Source of the DNA: an uncultured Peptococcaceae bacterium
GTDB taxonomy: Bacteria > Bacillota > Peptococcia > Peptococcales > Peptococcaceae
Length of the DNA stretch: 17,187 nt
Direction: 5' to 3'
Assembly (NCBI GenBank): GCA_900552455.1
Contig: URZX01000039.1
Coordinates: forward strand, 1-17,187
Position 1 is the stretch's first letter, and each line of letters begins with the position of its first letter. A program made the position numbers and the translations under genes. The notes under the pieces were generated by a model, which saw nothing but the letters and a program-made list of their open reading frames with translations, was not told the origin of the DNA and did no database searches. Of the stretch, positions 5,346 to 12,401 are shown piece after piece.

Positions 5346-6455
5346 TTATTCTGCCAGAAGATGGGCGTAGCAGCTGGCCACTTCTTTGAACTCCAGCGAG
5401 AGCACGCTGGTCTTGACGAGCGGATTTGCCGTTGCGGCGTTGGCGCAGCGCTCGAGATCTTCCGGCGTGATCGGGGTGATCTCGCCGATGAGGTCCCAGA
5501 GAAAATCTTCGAGGTCTTCAAGATCGTCGAAATAAAGACTCTGCATGATCACCTCGCTGACGAGCGGCGCGCGCTCGATCAGATAAGAGAGCACCGGTGG
5601 GATGATGAGGCCGTAAGCCTGGCCGAGATGCACCGGTGTGACATAGGTCAGCGGCGAAGCCAGCGCTTCCAGCATATTTGCGCCGCTGGCAGCGATCGCA
5701 AGCCCTGCCTGATTGGCGGCGAGCATCAGCTGCTCGTGGAGCTCGTAGGAAAGCTCCGTTTCCGGATCGATGAGATTATGCCCCAGCTCGCTCACCGTGC
5801 CGAGGGCGGCGATGGCGATGGCGTCGCTGATCGGATTGGCCTTTTCAGAGGTGATCGCCTCCATGGCGCGGCCCAGCGATTTGATATAGTTTGAAACCAC
5901 GATATCGCGCGGCATCGCCAAGGTGTAGCGCGGATCGAGGAAGGTCAGCTTCGGACTCGCCAGCGGATTGCGTACCAGCGTCAGCCGATCCAGCCCGCTT
6001 TGCGCAACGTGGATCTCTGGCGTGACCTCTGTGCCGCTGCCCGGCTCTGTCGGGATGCAGACGATCGGCAGCGGATGGGCGATCTTGGTGTTCAAAAGCG
6101 TCGCTTCGGCAATATCCTGCGCCGCCAAGAGCGCGATCCCTTTGCCGGTTTCCAGCGTGGCATCGCAGCCAACAGCGATCACAAAATCCACAGCGCTTTC
6201 GCGCGCCAGCGCAGCGCCCGCTTCGAGATTGCTGATCCCCGGGGCGATCTTTCGCGTGTGCAGATAGATCGTGCGTTTGATATCGTTAAAGTCCAGACAG
6301 AAGAGCACCTCCTGCTTGGCCGGATGGGCATCGTCAAGTCCTGCATCCATGACCAGCATGGCGTGCTTGCCCAGCCCGGCGATCAGCTCAGAATGCTCCG
6401 CCAGACCATCTTTCTGTAATATGACATGGGTTGGAAATTCGTAGTCCAAAAGCAA
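5346..6455 (-). CDS. Iron-containing alcohol dehydrogenase-fold protein, likely pseudoenzyme
   Basis: The protein has 369 residues and aligns along its length with group III (iron-dependent) alcohol dehydrogenases such as FucO. The fold is clear: IPTEPGSGTEVT matches IPTTAGTGSEVT, and the NP..P...LDP strand is kept. The four metal ligands (D196, H200, H263, H277 in FucO) are replaced by K192, R196, E263 and L277, the further conserved histidine H267 is S267, and the GGGS nucleotide-binding motif reads GCDA (96-99). It is therefore unlikely to be a metal-dependent dehydrogenase and may bind a ligand or partner. The TTG start at 6453-6455 follows AAAGGAGG by 9 bases; TTG at 6447-6449 is an alternative. 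An upstream in-frame ATG at 6527 is excluded because the promoter lies inside that extension. Confidence 0.85.
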   Translation of the reverse strand: MLLDYEFPTHVILQKDGLAEHSELIAGLGKHAMLVMDAGLDDAHPAKQEVLFCLDFNDIKRTIYLHTRKIAPGISNLEAGAALARESAVDFVIAVGCDATLETGKGIALLAAQDIAEATLLNTKIAHPLPIVCIPTEPGSGTEVTPEIHVAQSGLDRLTLVRNPLASPKLTFLDPRYTLAMPRDIVVSNYIKSLGRAMEAITSEKANPISDAIAIAALGTVSELGHNLIDPETELSYELHEQLMLAANQAGLAIAASGANMLEALASPLTYVTPVHLGQAYGLIIPPVLSYLIERAPLVSEVIMQSLYFDDLEDLEDFLWDLIGEITPITPEDLERCANAATANPLVKTSVLSLEFKEVASCYAHLLAE

Positions 6456-6494
6456 CGGAAGTCGCCTCCTTTTTCGTGAAATTCCACTCCCTAT

Positions 6495-6523
6495 ATTATC
6501 CCCTATTCTTGTAGTAATTGCAA
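6495..6523 (-). promoter_or_regulatory. Promoter of the dehydrogenase-like gene
   Basis: On the minus strand, TTGCAA (6518-6523) and GATAAT (6495-6500) are 17 bp apart. The transcript would start near 6488, about 33 bases before the TTG start codon. Confidence 0.75.
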
Positions 6524-6587
6524 TCATTTTTATTCGGAGAAAGTTGACAGAACAGGGAAAGCTGTTCCGCCGGCAAAAGATCGCGCG

Positions 6588-6621
6588 AAAAAATCAGCAC
6601 AGCAAGAGGCGCCGTGCTGAT
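6588..6621 (-). terminator. Terminator of the YigZ-family gene
   Basis: An 8-bp stem (ATCAGCAC on the minus strand, 6614-6621, with 6593-6600) has a 13-base loop and is followed by a U run (plus A run 6588-6593). It lies 7 bases after the stop codon. Confidence 0.8.
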
Positions 6622-6627
6622 CGGGGA

Positions 6628-7278
6628 TTATTTTCTTCCTTTATAGCAGACCTCGCCCCAGTCGAGCGTGGCTTTTCCGTTTGTCCAGCCAGCGATCTGC
6701 TCTGCGGCGGATTGTTTTTCGTCAGCAGGAATGAAGAGCTGGTAGTGCACCTTGTCGTCGTAGACGGTGTCATCCAACAGCCAGTTTGTATGCTCGAGCT
6801 GATGGCTGACAGCGCCCTGAAAGGTGTAGTCGCAGGTGAGGTTGAGCGCGCGGTGGCGCGTCCAGGTGGTAATGCGTGCCGCTTCCAGCGCAACGACAGC
6901 GCCGCGCGTGTAAGCACGGATGAGCCCGCCGGCGCCGAGCTTGACACCGCCAAAATAGCGCACAACGCCGCAGACGATGTCCGTCAGCTCTTCTTTTTTC
7001 AGCACCTCGAGCATCGGCACGCCCGCTGTGCCCGAAGGTTCGCCGTCGTCAGAAAATCGCATCTGAAGACCGCCGGCGCCGATGATCCAGGCCGAGCAGA
7101 CGTGCGTCGCCTGCGGATGCAGTTCGCGCAGCTCCGCGATAAAAGCGCGCGCTTCTTCTTCTGAGGATACAGGCAGCGCATAACCAATGAAGCGCGATTT
7201 TTCGATAATAAATTCTGCTTCGCCATAGCCCGCCACACTTCTGTATTCATCTGGCGAGCGGGAATCAAGTGGGTTCAC
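6628..7278 (-). CDS. YigZ/IMPACT family protein
   Basis: This 216-residue protein has the conserved UPF0029 (IMPACT N-terminal) domain with EKSRFIGYALPV near residue 25, then the signature FSDDGEPSGTAGVPMLEVL. VVRYFGGVKLGAGGLIRAY follows, and a C-terminal DUF1949-type domain begins about residue 140. The family is universal in bacteria and related to eukaryotic IMPACT, which modulates Gcn2 signalling; the bacterial role is not settled. The GTG start at 7276-7278 is supported by AAGGAGG 6 bases upstream; an extension to 7332 has no ribosome site. The terminator of the preceding small gene lies just upstream, leaving little room for a promoter, so expression may depend on readthrough. Confidence 0.92.
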   Translation of the reverse strand: MNPLDSRSPDEYRSVAGYGEAEFIIEKSRFIGYALPVSSEEEARAFIAELRELHPQATHVCSAWIIGAGGLQMRFSDDGEPSGTAGVPMLEVLKKEELTDIVCGVVRYFGGVKLGAGGLIRAYTRGAVVALEAARITTWTRHRALNLTCDYTFQGAVSHQLEHTNWLLDDTVYDDKVHYQLFIPADEKQSAAEQIAGWTNGKATLDWGEVCYKGRK

Positions 7279-7304
7279 AATATTCCTCCTTGGTTGCTGA
7301 TGTT

Positions 7305-7336
7305 GAAAAAAGGACTGCCGTAAGCACGGCAATCCT
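7305..7336 (-). terminator. Terminator or attenuator between the small acidic gene and yigZ
   Basis: An 11-bp stem (7326-7336 with 7311-7321, one wobble) has a 4-base loop, followed on the minus strand by a U run. It sits only about 27 bases before the yigZ start codon. Confidence 0.8.
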
Positions 7337-7347
7337 CTATCGATGTT

Positions 7348-7617
7348 TTACGCGTTGTCCGTTTCTTCGATGTAGTAGAGCACATAAGCGCGTTCAGGAT
7401 CGGTGTTGATCTTCTCCATGTATTCAGGGGAGAGGGAGACTTCACCGATGAGGTTGAATGGGCTTTCGAAGTCAAAATCTTCTTCTTCAGTGCACTTGCA
7501 GATATCGAGCTGTGCGTTTGGATCTTCGTCTGGCTTGACGCCGAGAGCGATGAACTGCGCCTTGGCGTCTTCGGCGCTGTCGGCGAAGATGATGTGGGTG
7601 TTGGTGGTATGTTGCAT
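7348..7617 (-). CDS. Small acidic protein of unknown function
   Basis: The protein has 89 residues and is strongly acidic, with an EEEDFDFE run in the middle and a CKC pair just before it. There is no signal peptide or membrane segment, so it is likely cytosolic. The ATG at 7617 is chosen because AAGGAGG lies 8 bases upstream and TATAAT a further 22 bases upstream; an in-frame ATG at 7707 lies before the promoter. I do not recognise the family. A good ribosome site, promoter and terminator argue that it is a real gene. Confidence 0.75.
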   Translation of the reverse strand: MQHTTNTHIIFADSAEDAKAQFIALGVKPDEDPNAQLDICKCTEEEDFDFESPFNLIGEVSLSPEYMEKINTDPERAYVLYYIEETDNA

Positions 7618-7653
7618 AGAAAATGCCTCCTTCAAACTTTTATCGTCTATAGG

Positions 7654-7681
7654 GATTATACCACGAGAGAGGCTGTCGTGG
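7654..7681 (-). promoter_or_regulatory. Promoter with inverted repeat, small acidic gene
   Basis: TGGTATAAT on the minus strand (-10 at 7654-7659) is an extended -10. The inverted repeat CCACGA (7660-7665) and TCGTGG (7676-7681) fills the space between -10 and -35 positions and could be an operator. No good -35 is present. Confidence 0.5.
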
Positions 7682-7701
7682 GCGAAAAAATTGGGAAAAC
7701 T

Positions 7702-7729
7702 TTGCAAAGGTACTGATCTTTTGTATAAT
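7702..7729 (+). promoter_or_regulatory. Promoter of the acyltransferase gene
   Basis: TTGCAA at 7702-7707 and TATAAT at 7724-7729 are 16 bp apart. It is divergent from the promoter of the small acidic gene, about 45 bp away. Confidence 0.7.
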
Positions 7730-7760
7730 GGTGGAGATCACTGCGCAACAAGGAGGAGCC

Positions 7761-8762
7761 ATGACACAGAAACGTTACATACCGATCATCGATTATCTCA
7801 AAGCGTTCGCCATCGTTCTGGTAACAACGACGCACTTTTTTACGTACGACGAGAAAGATTTTCTGCTGTTTATCTACGTCATCCAGATGGGGATGCCGCT
7901 TTTCATGTTCATCTCCAGCTATAATTTCGCCATGAGCGCCACGCGCCACGGCTTTACAAGCCTGGCCGATCTTTACGCGCCAGCCCAGATGAAAAAACAT
8001 TTCGGCGCCATTCTGCCGGCGTATATCCTGATGTTTGTGTTTGAATCTCTCTGGACAACGCTCGCCGGCAGCCGCTACAGCGTCGGCGACGTTCTCTCTG
8101 CATTTATCAGCGGCGGTCTGAACGGTGGCAGCCACGGCGGCTATTTTTTCTGCATCTACTGGCAGTTTTTGCTTTTTGCGCCGCTGCTCTATCTGCTCCT
8201 GCGCCGTTATCCAACGCAGACACTTTTCGCTGCGCTTGTCATCGATATGGCCTATGAATGGCTCGTCGGTGCCATCGATATTCCGCGCGATCTCAATCGC
8301 CTGCTGTTCGTTCGCTATCTTTTCATCGCCACCTTTGGCCTGTATTTCAATCTCTACCGCAGCCGCGTGCGGCTCTGGCTCGTTGGCCTTCTCGCCCTCG
8401 CCAGCCTCACATATATCACCGCCCTCGAATTTTACGGCCTCGACTGGCCGCTTACCACCTATTGGCTCAATACCAATGTGTACGCCAGCTTTTATTATAT
8501 CGCCGTCGCTGTTTTTGCCTTTCAGTTTCTCGAGTACAAAATGCTCCCCGGCCGTCTGCACGATCTCGTCAAACGCATTGGCCGCTCCACCTGGCAGATC
8601 TATCTGTTCCAGATGCTCTTTTTCCGACTCGGCTGGAGCGCGCCCCTTTCCGGCCTGCCGTTGGCCGTAGAAGTGCTCATCGGCGATGCGTTTTGCGTAG
8701 CCATGGGCTGTCTGTGGGCGTACATGGAAGGCCGCGCGCGAAAAAAATTAAGAAAATCGTAA
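7761..8762 (+). CDS. Acyltransferase 3 family membrane protein
   Basis: This 333-residue polytopic membrane protein has about ten hydrophobic segments. The N terminus YIPIIDYLKAFAIVLVTTTH matches the opening helix of acyltransferase-3 (OafA/NolL-like) proteins, with the conserved histidine at residue 25. Members transfer acetyl or other acyl groups to cell-surface sugars or peptidoglycan; the substrate here is unknown. The ATG at 7761 follows AAGGAGG by 6 bases. The upstream in-frame ATG at 7728 overlaps the -10 box and is rejected. It is flanked by its own promoter and a tRNA gene, so it appears monocistronic. The C terminus is basic. No obvious terminator follows before the tRNA promoter. 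Confidence 0.85.
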   Translation: MTQKRYIPIIDYLKAFAIVLVTTTHFFTYDEKDFLLFIYVIQMGMPLFMFISSYNFAMSATRHGFTSLADLYAPAQMKKHFGAILPAYILMFVFESLWTTLAGSRYSVGDVLSAFISGGLNGGSHGGYFFCIYWQFLLFAPLLYLLLRRYPTQTLFAALVIDMAYEWLVGAIDIPRDLNRLLFVRYLFIATFGLYFNLYRSRVRLWLVGLLALASLTYITALEFYGLDWPLTTYWLNTNVYASFYYIAVAVFAFQFLEYKMLPGRLHDLVKRIGRSTWQIYLFQMLFFRLGWSAPLSGLPLAVEVLIGDAFCVAMGCLWAYMEGRARKKLRKS

Positions 8763-8780
8763 AAATCCTGCAAAAAAAGC

Positions 8781-8809
8781 TTGCATGATCGCCCCTCATC
8801 CGCTATAAT
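8781..8809 (+). promoter_or_regulatory. Promoter of tRNA-Gln
   Basis: TTGCAT at 8781-8786 and TATAAT at 8804-8809 have 17-bp spacing, 15 bases before the mature tRNA. Confidence 0.8.
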
Positions 8810-8823
8810 AATTCTTGCGTTGT

Positions 8824-8895
8824 TGGGGTATCGCCAAGCGGTAAGGCACATGGCTCTGACCCATGCATTCCTAGGTTCGAATCCTAGTACCCCAG
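8824..8895 (+). tRNA. tRNA-Gln, anticodon CTG
   Basis: The cloverleaf is complete: a 7-bp acceptor stem (TGGGGTA 8824-8830 with TACCCCA 8888-8894) and a D arm GCC...GGC. The anticodon stem is CATGG/CCATG with loop CTCTGAC (anticodon CTG at 8856-8858, T33 present). The T arm CTAGG TTCGAAT CCTAG follows. The discriminator base is G at 8895. CCA is not encoded and must be added after transcription. It reads CAG codons. Confidence 0.97.
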
Positions 8896-8898
8896 TGC

Positions 8899-8930
8899 AG
8901 CACCTGTCCAATGGGACGGGTGCTTTTTTT
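8899..8930 (+). terminator. Terminator of tRNA-Gln
   Basis: An 11-bp stem (8899-8909 with 8914-8924, one wobble) has an AATG loop and runs into seven T at 8924-8930. Confidence 0.92.
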
Positions 8931-8941
8931 GTATCTAAGCA

Positions 8942-8970
8942 TTGACCATTTCCTGGCCAATCGGTATTAT
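8942..8970 (+). promoter_or_regulatory. Promoter of the GNAT gene
   Basis: TTGACC at 8942-8947 and TATTAT at 8965-8970 have 17-bp spacing. Confidence 0.65.
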
Positions 8971-8999
8971 ATTAGTAAGAAAAGGACGAGGTGAGAAGA

Positions 9000-9575
9000 A
9001 TGTTTTCTGGAAAAAAAGTTGTTTTGACCAAGCCACAGATTCAGGATGCAGACGTGCTTCAGTCGTGGTATCTTAATAAAGAATTTCGCCAGCTCTACGA
9101 CGGTTATACCGGCAACTCTCTGGAGATGATCATGGAAGAGATCCGCAACGGTTCGGATATTTCTGATCCGCACGCTACCCGCGTGAATTTCATCGTCTCC
9201 ACCAAGCAAAAAGGCATCCCGATCGGCGTCGCTTCCATCTCGGACATCGACCGGCAGAATGGCCATGCCCGCATTTCTCTGGGCATCGCCGACACGTCCC
9301 GCCGTCTCGGATGGTATGGAATCGATCTCATGATCGTGCTCTGCGACATCGTTTTCTATCAGTTTGGTTTCAACCGCTGCTACATGTGCATCAACGACAA
9401 CAACCAGCTCGCCATGCGCACCGCCAATAATTTTGGTTTCCGCATGGAAGGACAGCTGCGCAGCCACATTTTCACCGGCGGCGAATACGTCGACCAGTGG
9501 GTGCTCGGCCTGCTCAAAGACGAATACGAAAAAATTTCCATCGTCTCCCGCTGGAAAGCGAGACGGGAAAACTGA
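9000..9575 (+). CDS. GNAT family N-acetyltransferase (RimJ/RimL type)
   Basis: This 191-residue cytosolic enzyme transfers an acetyl group from acetyl-CoA to an unknown amine. It has the Acetyltransf_3 pattern: an N-terminal strand VVLTKPQIQDADVLQSWY, a central SLGI strand with SRRLGWYGIDLM in place of the usual acetyl-CoA pyrophosphate loop (Q/RxxGxG/A), and INDNNQLAMRTANNFGFRMEGQLR. That last motif is the typical late asparagine and alpha-4/beta-6 region of RimJ-like enzymes. The ATG at 9000 uses GAGGTG six bases upstream; a GTG at 8991 is an in-frame alternative adding three residues. A promoter and terminator bracket it, so it is monocistronic. The acceptor cannot be told from the sequence: ribosomal protein, antibiotic and metabolite are all possible. 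Confidence 0.88.
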   Translation: MFSGKKVVLTKPQIQDADVLQSWYLNKEFRQLYDGYTGNSLEMIMEEIRNGSDISDPHATRVNFIVSTKQKGIPIGVASISDIDRQNGHARISLGIADTSRRLGWYGIDLMIVLCDIVFYQFGFNRCYMCINDNNQLAMRTANNFGFRMEGQLRSHIFTGGEYVDQWVLGLLKDEYEKISIVSRWKARREN

Positions 9576-9595
9576 CAGTTTTCCGATCATAATGG

Positions 9596-9632
9596 AACAG
9601 CACAGCGAACAGATCGCCGTGCTGTTTTTTTG
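9596..9632 (+). terminator. Terminator of the GNAT gene
   Basis: AACAGCAC (9596-9603) pairs with GTGCTGTT (9619-9626), with an inner GCGA/TCGC stem, then a T run to 9632. A smaller hairpin GGAAAACT/AGTTTTCC (9566-9584) overlaps the stop codon just before it. Confidence 0.88.
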
Positions 9633-9676
9633 TGCACGAAATTGGCAAAATGTCCATCTGTGCAGGTGCTTTGTGC

Positions 9677-9705
9677 GTGACAGGGAAAATGGCGCGTGGT
9701 ATAAT
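9677..9705 (+). promoter_or_regulatory. Promoter of the NlpC/P60 gene
   Basis: GTGACA at 9677-9682 and an extended -10 TGGTATAAT ending at 9705 are spaced by 17 bp. This is a strong sigma-70-type promoter. Confidence 0.8.
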
Positions 9706-9754
9706 TGCAACATAATATAAAGAACGGATTCCTATAACAAAGGGGGAAGAACAG

Positions 9755-11587
9755 ATGAAAAAATGGAGAAAAAAGAGTGTGAGCATGCTTTTGATCGTGC
9801 TCATGCTGGTGACGAGTCTCGGCGCGACAGCTGCGCCGCAGCCAGCGGAAGCGGCTGTGAGCGGGCAGACGATTGTCAACAAGGCGATGGAATATTGCGG
9901 CAAGGTGCCGTATGTTTCTGGCGGCACGAAAATTGACGGGACAAATCCTGGTGCTGATTGCTCGGGATTCATCTGCCGCATCTATGAAAAATTTGGCATC
10001 GATATGTGGGCACACCGCACGCAATTGCGAAAATGCGGCACCAACATCGGGACCGATCTGAACCAGGCCCAGCTGGGCGATATTATCTGGTTTGACAGCC
10101 ATGTGGCGATCTACGCCGGCAAGAAAAACGGCGATCACATGATCGTTCACGAGACTGGCGGCGATTTCCAAAACGTCGTGTACACAAAAGTCAGCGTTGT
10201 TCGGGCAACGCTCAGAGGGATCATCCGCATTCCTGGCGTCAATGGCAACAGCGTGAGCACGCCGTCGGTGTCTTTCTCTGAGGCGACAGATCCTGACTAC
10301 ACATCGAAAGCCAGCATCAGCGATCGCAACGCTGTGCTCGTGCAAAAGATCACCAAGCCGAGCGGCACGAAAGTGACGAAGATGGGGATCATTCTCTACG
10401 ACGGAAATCAGACGATAAAGAAATACAGCGAAAATGTGTCAAATGTCAAAGATTCGACCACGACCTACCATTCCTGGTTTGATATCAACAAAGAGCTCGG
10501 CATCACGCTGGAGCCTGGTCTGACGTATGGCTATCGCTTCTTCGGCGTTTTTAACGGCGTCGAGATCGAAGGCCCGAAGCGGACGTTCACAACAACCGGC
10601 AGTCCGGCGCACAGCAACAAAACCTTTGATGTCACATTCTACGCCAATCCGAACGGCACCACACAATATGGCAGTGAGTGCAAATATGGCGACTCGATCT
10701 TGAACGCTTTTTACGGTAGTTTTCCACCGGCACAGGTGCCAGACGGCTATCGGTTCGATCACTGGTATGTGATCGACGACAACGGTCAGAAGGTCACGAT
10801 CGATATCCATTCGCTTTTCCGCTGGACCCACGACATCATCATTTATCCAGCGTATGTGGAAGGAACCGAGTCGCAGGAGCCAGAGCTTGAGCTGCCGCCA
10901 CCAGATTATGTGGAAGTGCACAATGTCAACTTTGTCGATCCGGCGAATATGCTGAGCTACGGCAGCTACGAGATCGCAAACGGCGACCGCTTCACGCTGC
11001 CGAGTCGCACGCCGACGCGCGATGGCTGCGAATTCGTCGGCTGGTTCACGAGCGTGAGCAGCGGCACGCAGATCACAGCGTCGACCATCGCCGATCTTGA
11101 CGGCGATGCGACGTTCTATGCGCGGTTCCGCAAAGCAGCCGATACATCGGAGCCTGATCCGGAACCAGGGACCGAACCAGATCCAACGCCGACTCCGAGC
11201 GGCGATGTCAACATGACGCTCACCATCGGGAGCACAGCGCTGACGATCAATGGCAAAACGCAAGCCATCGATGCTCTTGGGACAACGCCGATCATTCGCA
11301 ACGACCGCACACTGTTGCCGGTGCGTGCGGTCATCGAAGGCATGGGCGGCAGCGTTGATTACGACAACGACACGCGTGTTGTCACGCTCGTTGTGGATGG
11401 GCATTCGCTGTATCTGATGCTTGACAGTCAAATGGCCTGGGACAGCAGGAACGATTATTATTTGATGGATGTTGCACCGGTTTCCATCGGTGGTCGCACG
11501 ATGCTGCCGATCCGTTTCGTTGTGGAATATTTCGGCGGCCAGGTATTCTGGGACAATAGCAGCCAGACAGTGACGATCGTGAAATGA
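9755..11587 (+). CDS. Secreted NlpC/P60 peptidoglycan hydrolase with copper-amine-oxidase-N-like tail
   Basis: The protein has 610 residues. A Sec signal peptide (KKWRKK, hydrophobic core, cleavage near residue 33) is followed by an NlpC/P60 domain (about 35-155). Catalytic Cys69 lies in GADCSGFICR, His116 in FDSHVAIYAG and His132 in MIVHETGG; these enzymes cut gamma-D-glutamyl peptide bonds in peptidoglycan. Residues about 165-285 form a beta-rich Ig/FnIII-like region. Two InlB/Flg_new-type repeats follow (about 287-375 with FDHWYV, and 385-460 with FVGWFT), then an acidic Pro linker. Residues 485-610 form a copper amine oxidase N-terminal-like domain with paired RTLLPVRAVIE and RTMLPIRFVVE motifs, probably a wall-binding module. 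The start follows AAGGGGGA by about 7 bases. It is flanked by a promoter and a terminator. Confidence 0.92.
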   Translation: MKKWRKKSVSMLLIVLMLVTSLGATAAPQPAEAAVSGQTIVNKAMEYCGKVPYVSGGTKIDGTNPGADCSGFICRIYEKFGIDMWAHRTQLRKCGTNIGTDLNQAQLGDIIWFDSHVAIYAGKKNGDHMIVHETGGDFQNVVYTKVSVVRATLRGIIRIPGVNGNSVSTPSVSFSEATDPDYTSKASISDRNAVLVQKITKPSGTKVTKMGIILYDGNQTIKKYSENVSNVKDSTTTYHSWFDINKELGITLEPGLTYGYRFFGVFNGVEIEGPKRTFTTTGSPAHSNKTFDVTFYANPNGTTQYGSECKYGDSILNAFYGSFPPAQVPDGYRFDHWYVIDDNGQKVTIDIHSLFRWTHDIIIYPAYVEGTESQEPELELPPPDYVEVHNVNFVDPANMLSYGSYEIANGDRFTLPSRTPTRDGCEFVGWFTSVSSGTQITASTIADLDGDATFYARFRKAADTSEPDPEPGTEPDPTPTPSGDVNMTLTIGSTALTINGKTQAIDALGTTPIIRNDRTLLPVRAVIEGMGGSVDYDNDTRVVTLVVDGHSLYLMLDSQMAWDSRNDYYLMDVAPVSIGGRTMLPIRFVVEYFGGQVFWDNSSQTVTIVK

Positions 11588-11597
11588 TTTTGTGAGA

Positions 11598-11633
11598 AAA
11601 ATATCGTCTGAGCAGGGCTTGGACGATATTTTC
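11598..11633 (+). terminator. Terminator of the NlpC/P60 gene
   Basis: An 11-bp stem (AAAATATCGTC 11598-11608 with GACGATATTTT 11622-11632) has a 13-base loop and ends in a short T run. Confidence 0.8.
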
Positions 11634-11637
11634 TTAC

Positions 11638-11666
11638 TTGCACCACGCGCCCCTATTCGCTACAAT
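11638..11666 (+). promoter_or_regulatory. Promoter of the ECF-coaX-rnz operon
   Basis: TTGCAC at 11638-11643 and TACAAT at 11661-11666 have 17-bp spacing. The transcript should start about 11671-11673, giving a leader of about 150 bases. Confidence 0.75.
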
Positions 11667-11668
11667 AT

Positions 11669-11719
11669 AACAGGGTTCTGGCGGCAGTCGCGAGACGCTG
11701 CACGGACACCTGTTTTTTT
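11669..11719 (+). promoter_or_regulatory. Terminator-like hairpin in the operon leader (possible attenuator)
   Basis: AACAGG (11669-11674) pairs with CCTGTT (11709-11714) around an inner GCAG-CG/CG-CTGC stem, and seven T follow at 11713-11719. It lies directly after the promoter and before the first gene, so it could attenuate the operon or end an RNA of about 48 bases. I recognise no known riboswitch class. Confidence 0.5.
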
Positions 11720-11770
11720 ATTGCGTTTCATCACGACCACAAGCCACCTGGAGCGGACAATGCCCGGGAT

Positions 11771-11793
11771 GGATCGCGTGCAGAACGCGATCC
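11771..11793 (+). promoter_or_regulatory. Leader hairpin before the ECF gene ribosome site
   Basis: A perfect 9-bp stem GGATCGCGT (11771-11779) with ACGCGATCC (11785-11793) has a 5-base loop and ends 16 bases before AGGAGG. It may affect mRNA stability or translation of the first gene. Confidence 0.5.
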
Positions 11794-11820
11794 TGGCGAG
11801 AAAAAGCTAGGAGGAAAATT

Positions 11821-12378
11821 ATGAGTGAACGAAACAAGAAAACCAGAAGCAAACAGAAACTGACGACACGCCGCATGGTCATGGGCGGGGTTTTCGGCGC
11901 CATCTGTGTGGTGCTGGGGGTGAGCGGGATCGGGATGATCCCGGTGCCAAATCTCACAGGCCGCGCCACGATCATGCATGTGCCGGTGATCCTTGCGGCG
12001 GTTCTGGAGGGGCCGCTGATCGGCGGCTTCACAGGACTGATCATGGGCGTCTACAGCCTGATGACAGCCTCCCTGGTGCCGGATCCGATCGTGACGATCC
12101 TGCCGCGCATTCTCATCGGCGTCGTCAGTGGTTTTGTTTATAAAGCCTTTGGCCGCCACCATATGCTGGGCGCGGCCTTTGCCGGCATCTGCGGCACGAT
12201 CACGAACACCGTCGGCTATCTGGGTCTGGCGATCCTGTTTGGCTATCTGCCAGCGGCTGTGTGGATCGCTTCGCTGCCGCAGTTCATTGTCGAGCTCATT
12301 TTGGCGACGGTGCTGACAGTGGCGCTGGTGCGCGTCATCCTGCGCGCGATGCCAAACTACGGAGAAGAAAGAAGATAA
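11821..12378 (+). CDS. ECF transporter S component, probably for pantothenate
   Basis: This 185-residue membrane protein has about six hydrophobic segments after a basic N terminus. The pattern IPVPNLTGRATIMHVPVILAAVLEGPLIGGFTGLIMG is that of ECF-type substrate-binding S components, which work with a shared EcfA1A2T energy module encoded elsewhere. Placement directly before coaX suggests a role in supplying pantothenate (PanT-like), which is an inference from context. The ATG follows AGGAGG by 6 bases. The next gene starts 23 bases after its stop, on the same transcript. Confidence 0.85.
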   Translation: MSERNKKTRSKQKLTTRRMVMGGVFGAICVVLGVSGIGMIPVPNLTGRATIMHVPVILAAVLEGPLIGGFTGLIMGVYSLMTASLVPDPIVTILPRILIGVVSGFVYKAFGRHHMLGAAFAGICGTITNTVGYLGLAILFGYLPAAVWIASLPQFIVELILATVLTVALVRVILRAMPNYGEERR

Positions 12379-12401
12379 AAAATGGAATGGAGGAAAGCGC
12401 A

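Noticed and set aside
6456..6527. N-terminal extension of the dehydrogenase-like protein from ATG 6527
   Set aside because: The -35 and -10 boxes lie inside it, and AAAGGAGG precedes TTG 6455 instead.
6544..7164. 206-residue plus-strand ORF opposite yigZ
   Set aside because: It is antisense to a clearly conserved gene, has no ribosome site, and includes the yigZ terminator.
11592..11810. 72-residue ORF between the NlpC/P60 and ECF genes
   Set aside because: It covers a terminator, a promoter and leader hairpins, with no ribosome site and no recognisable domain.
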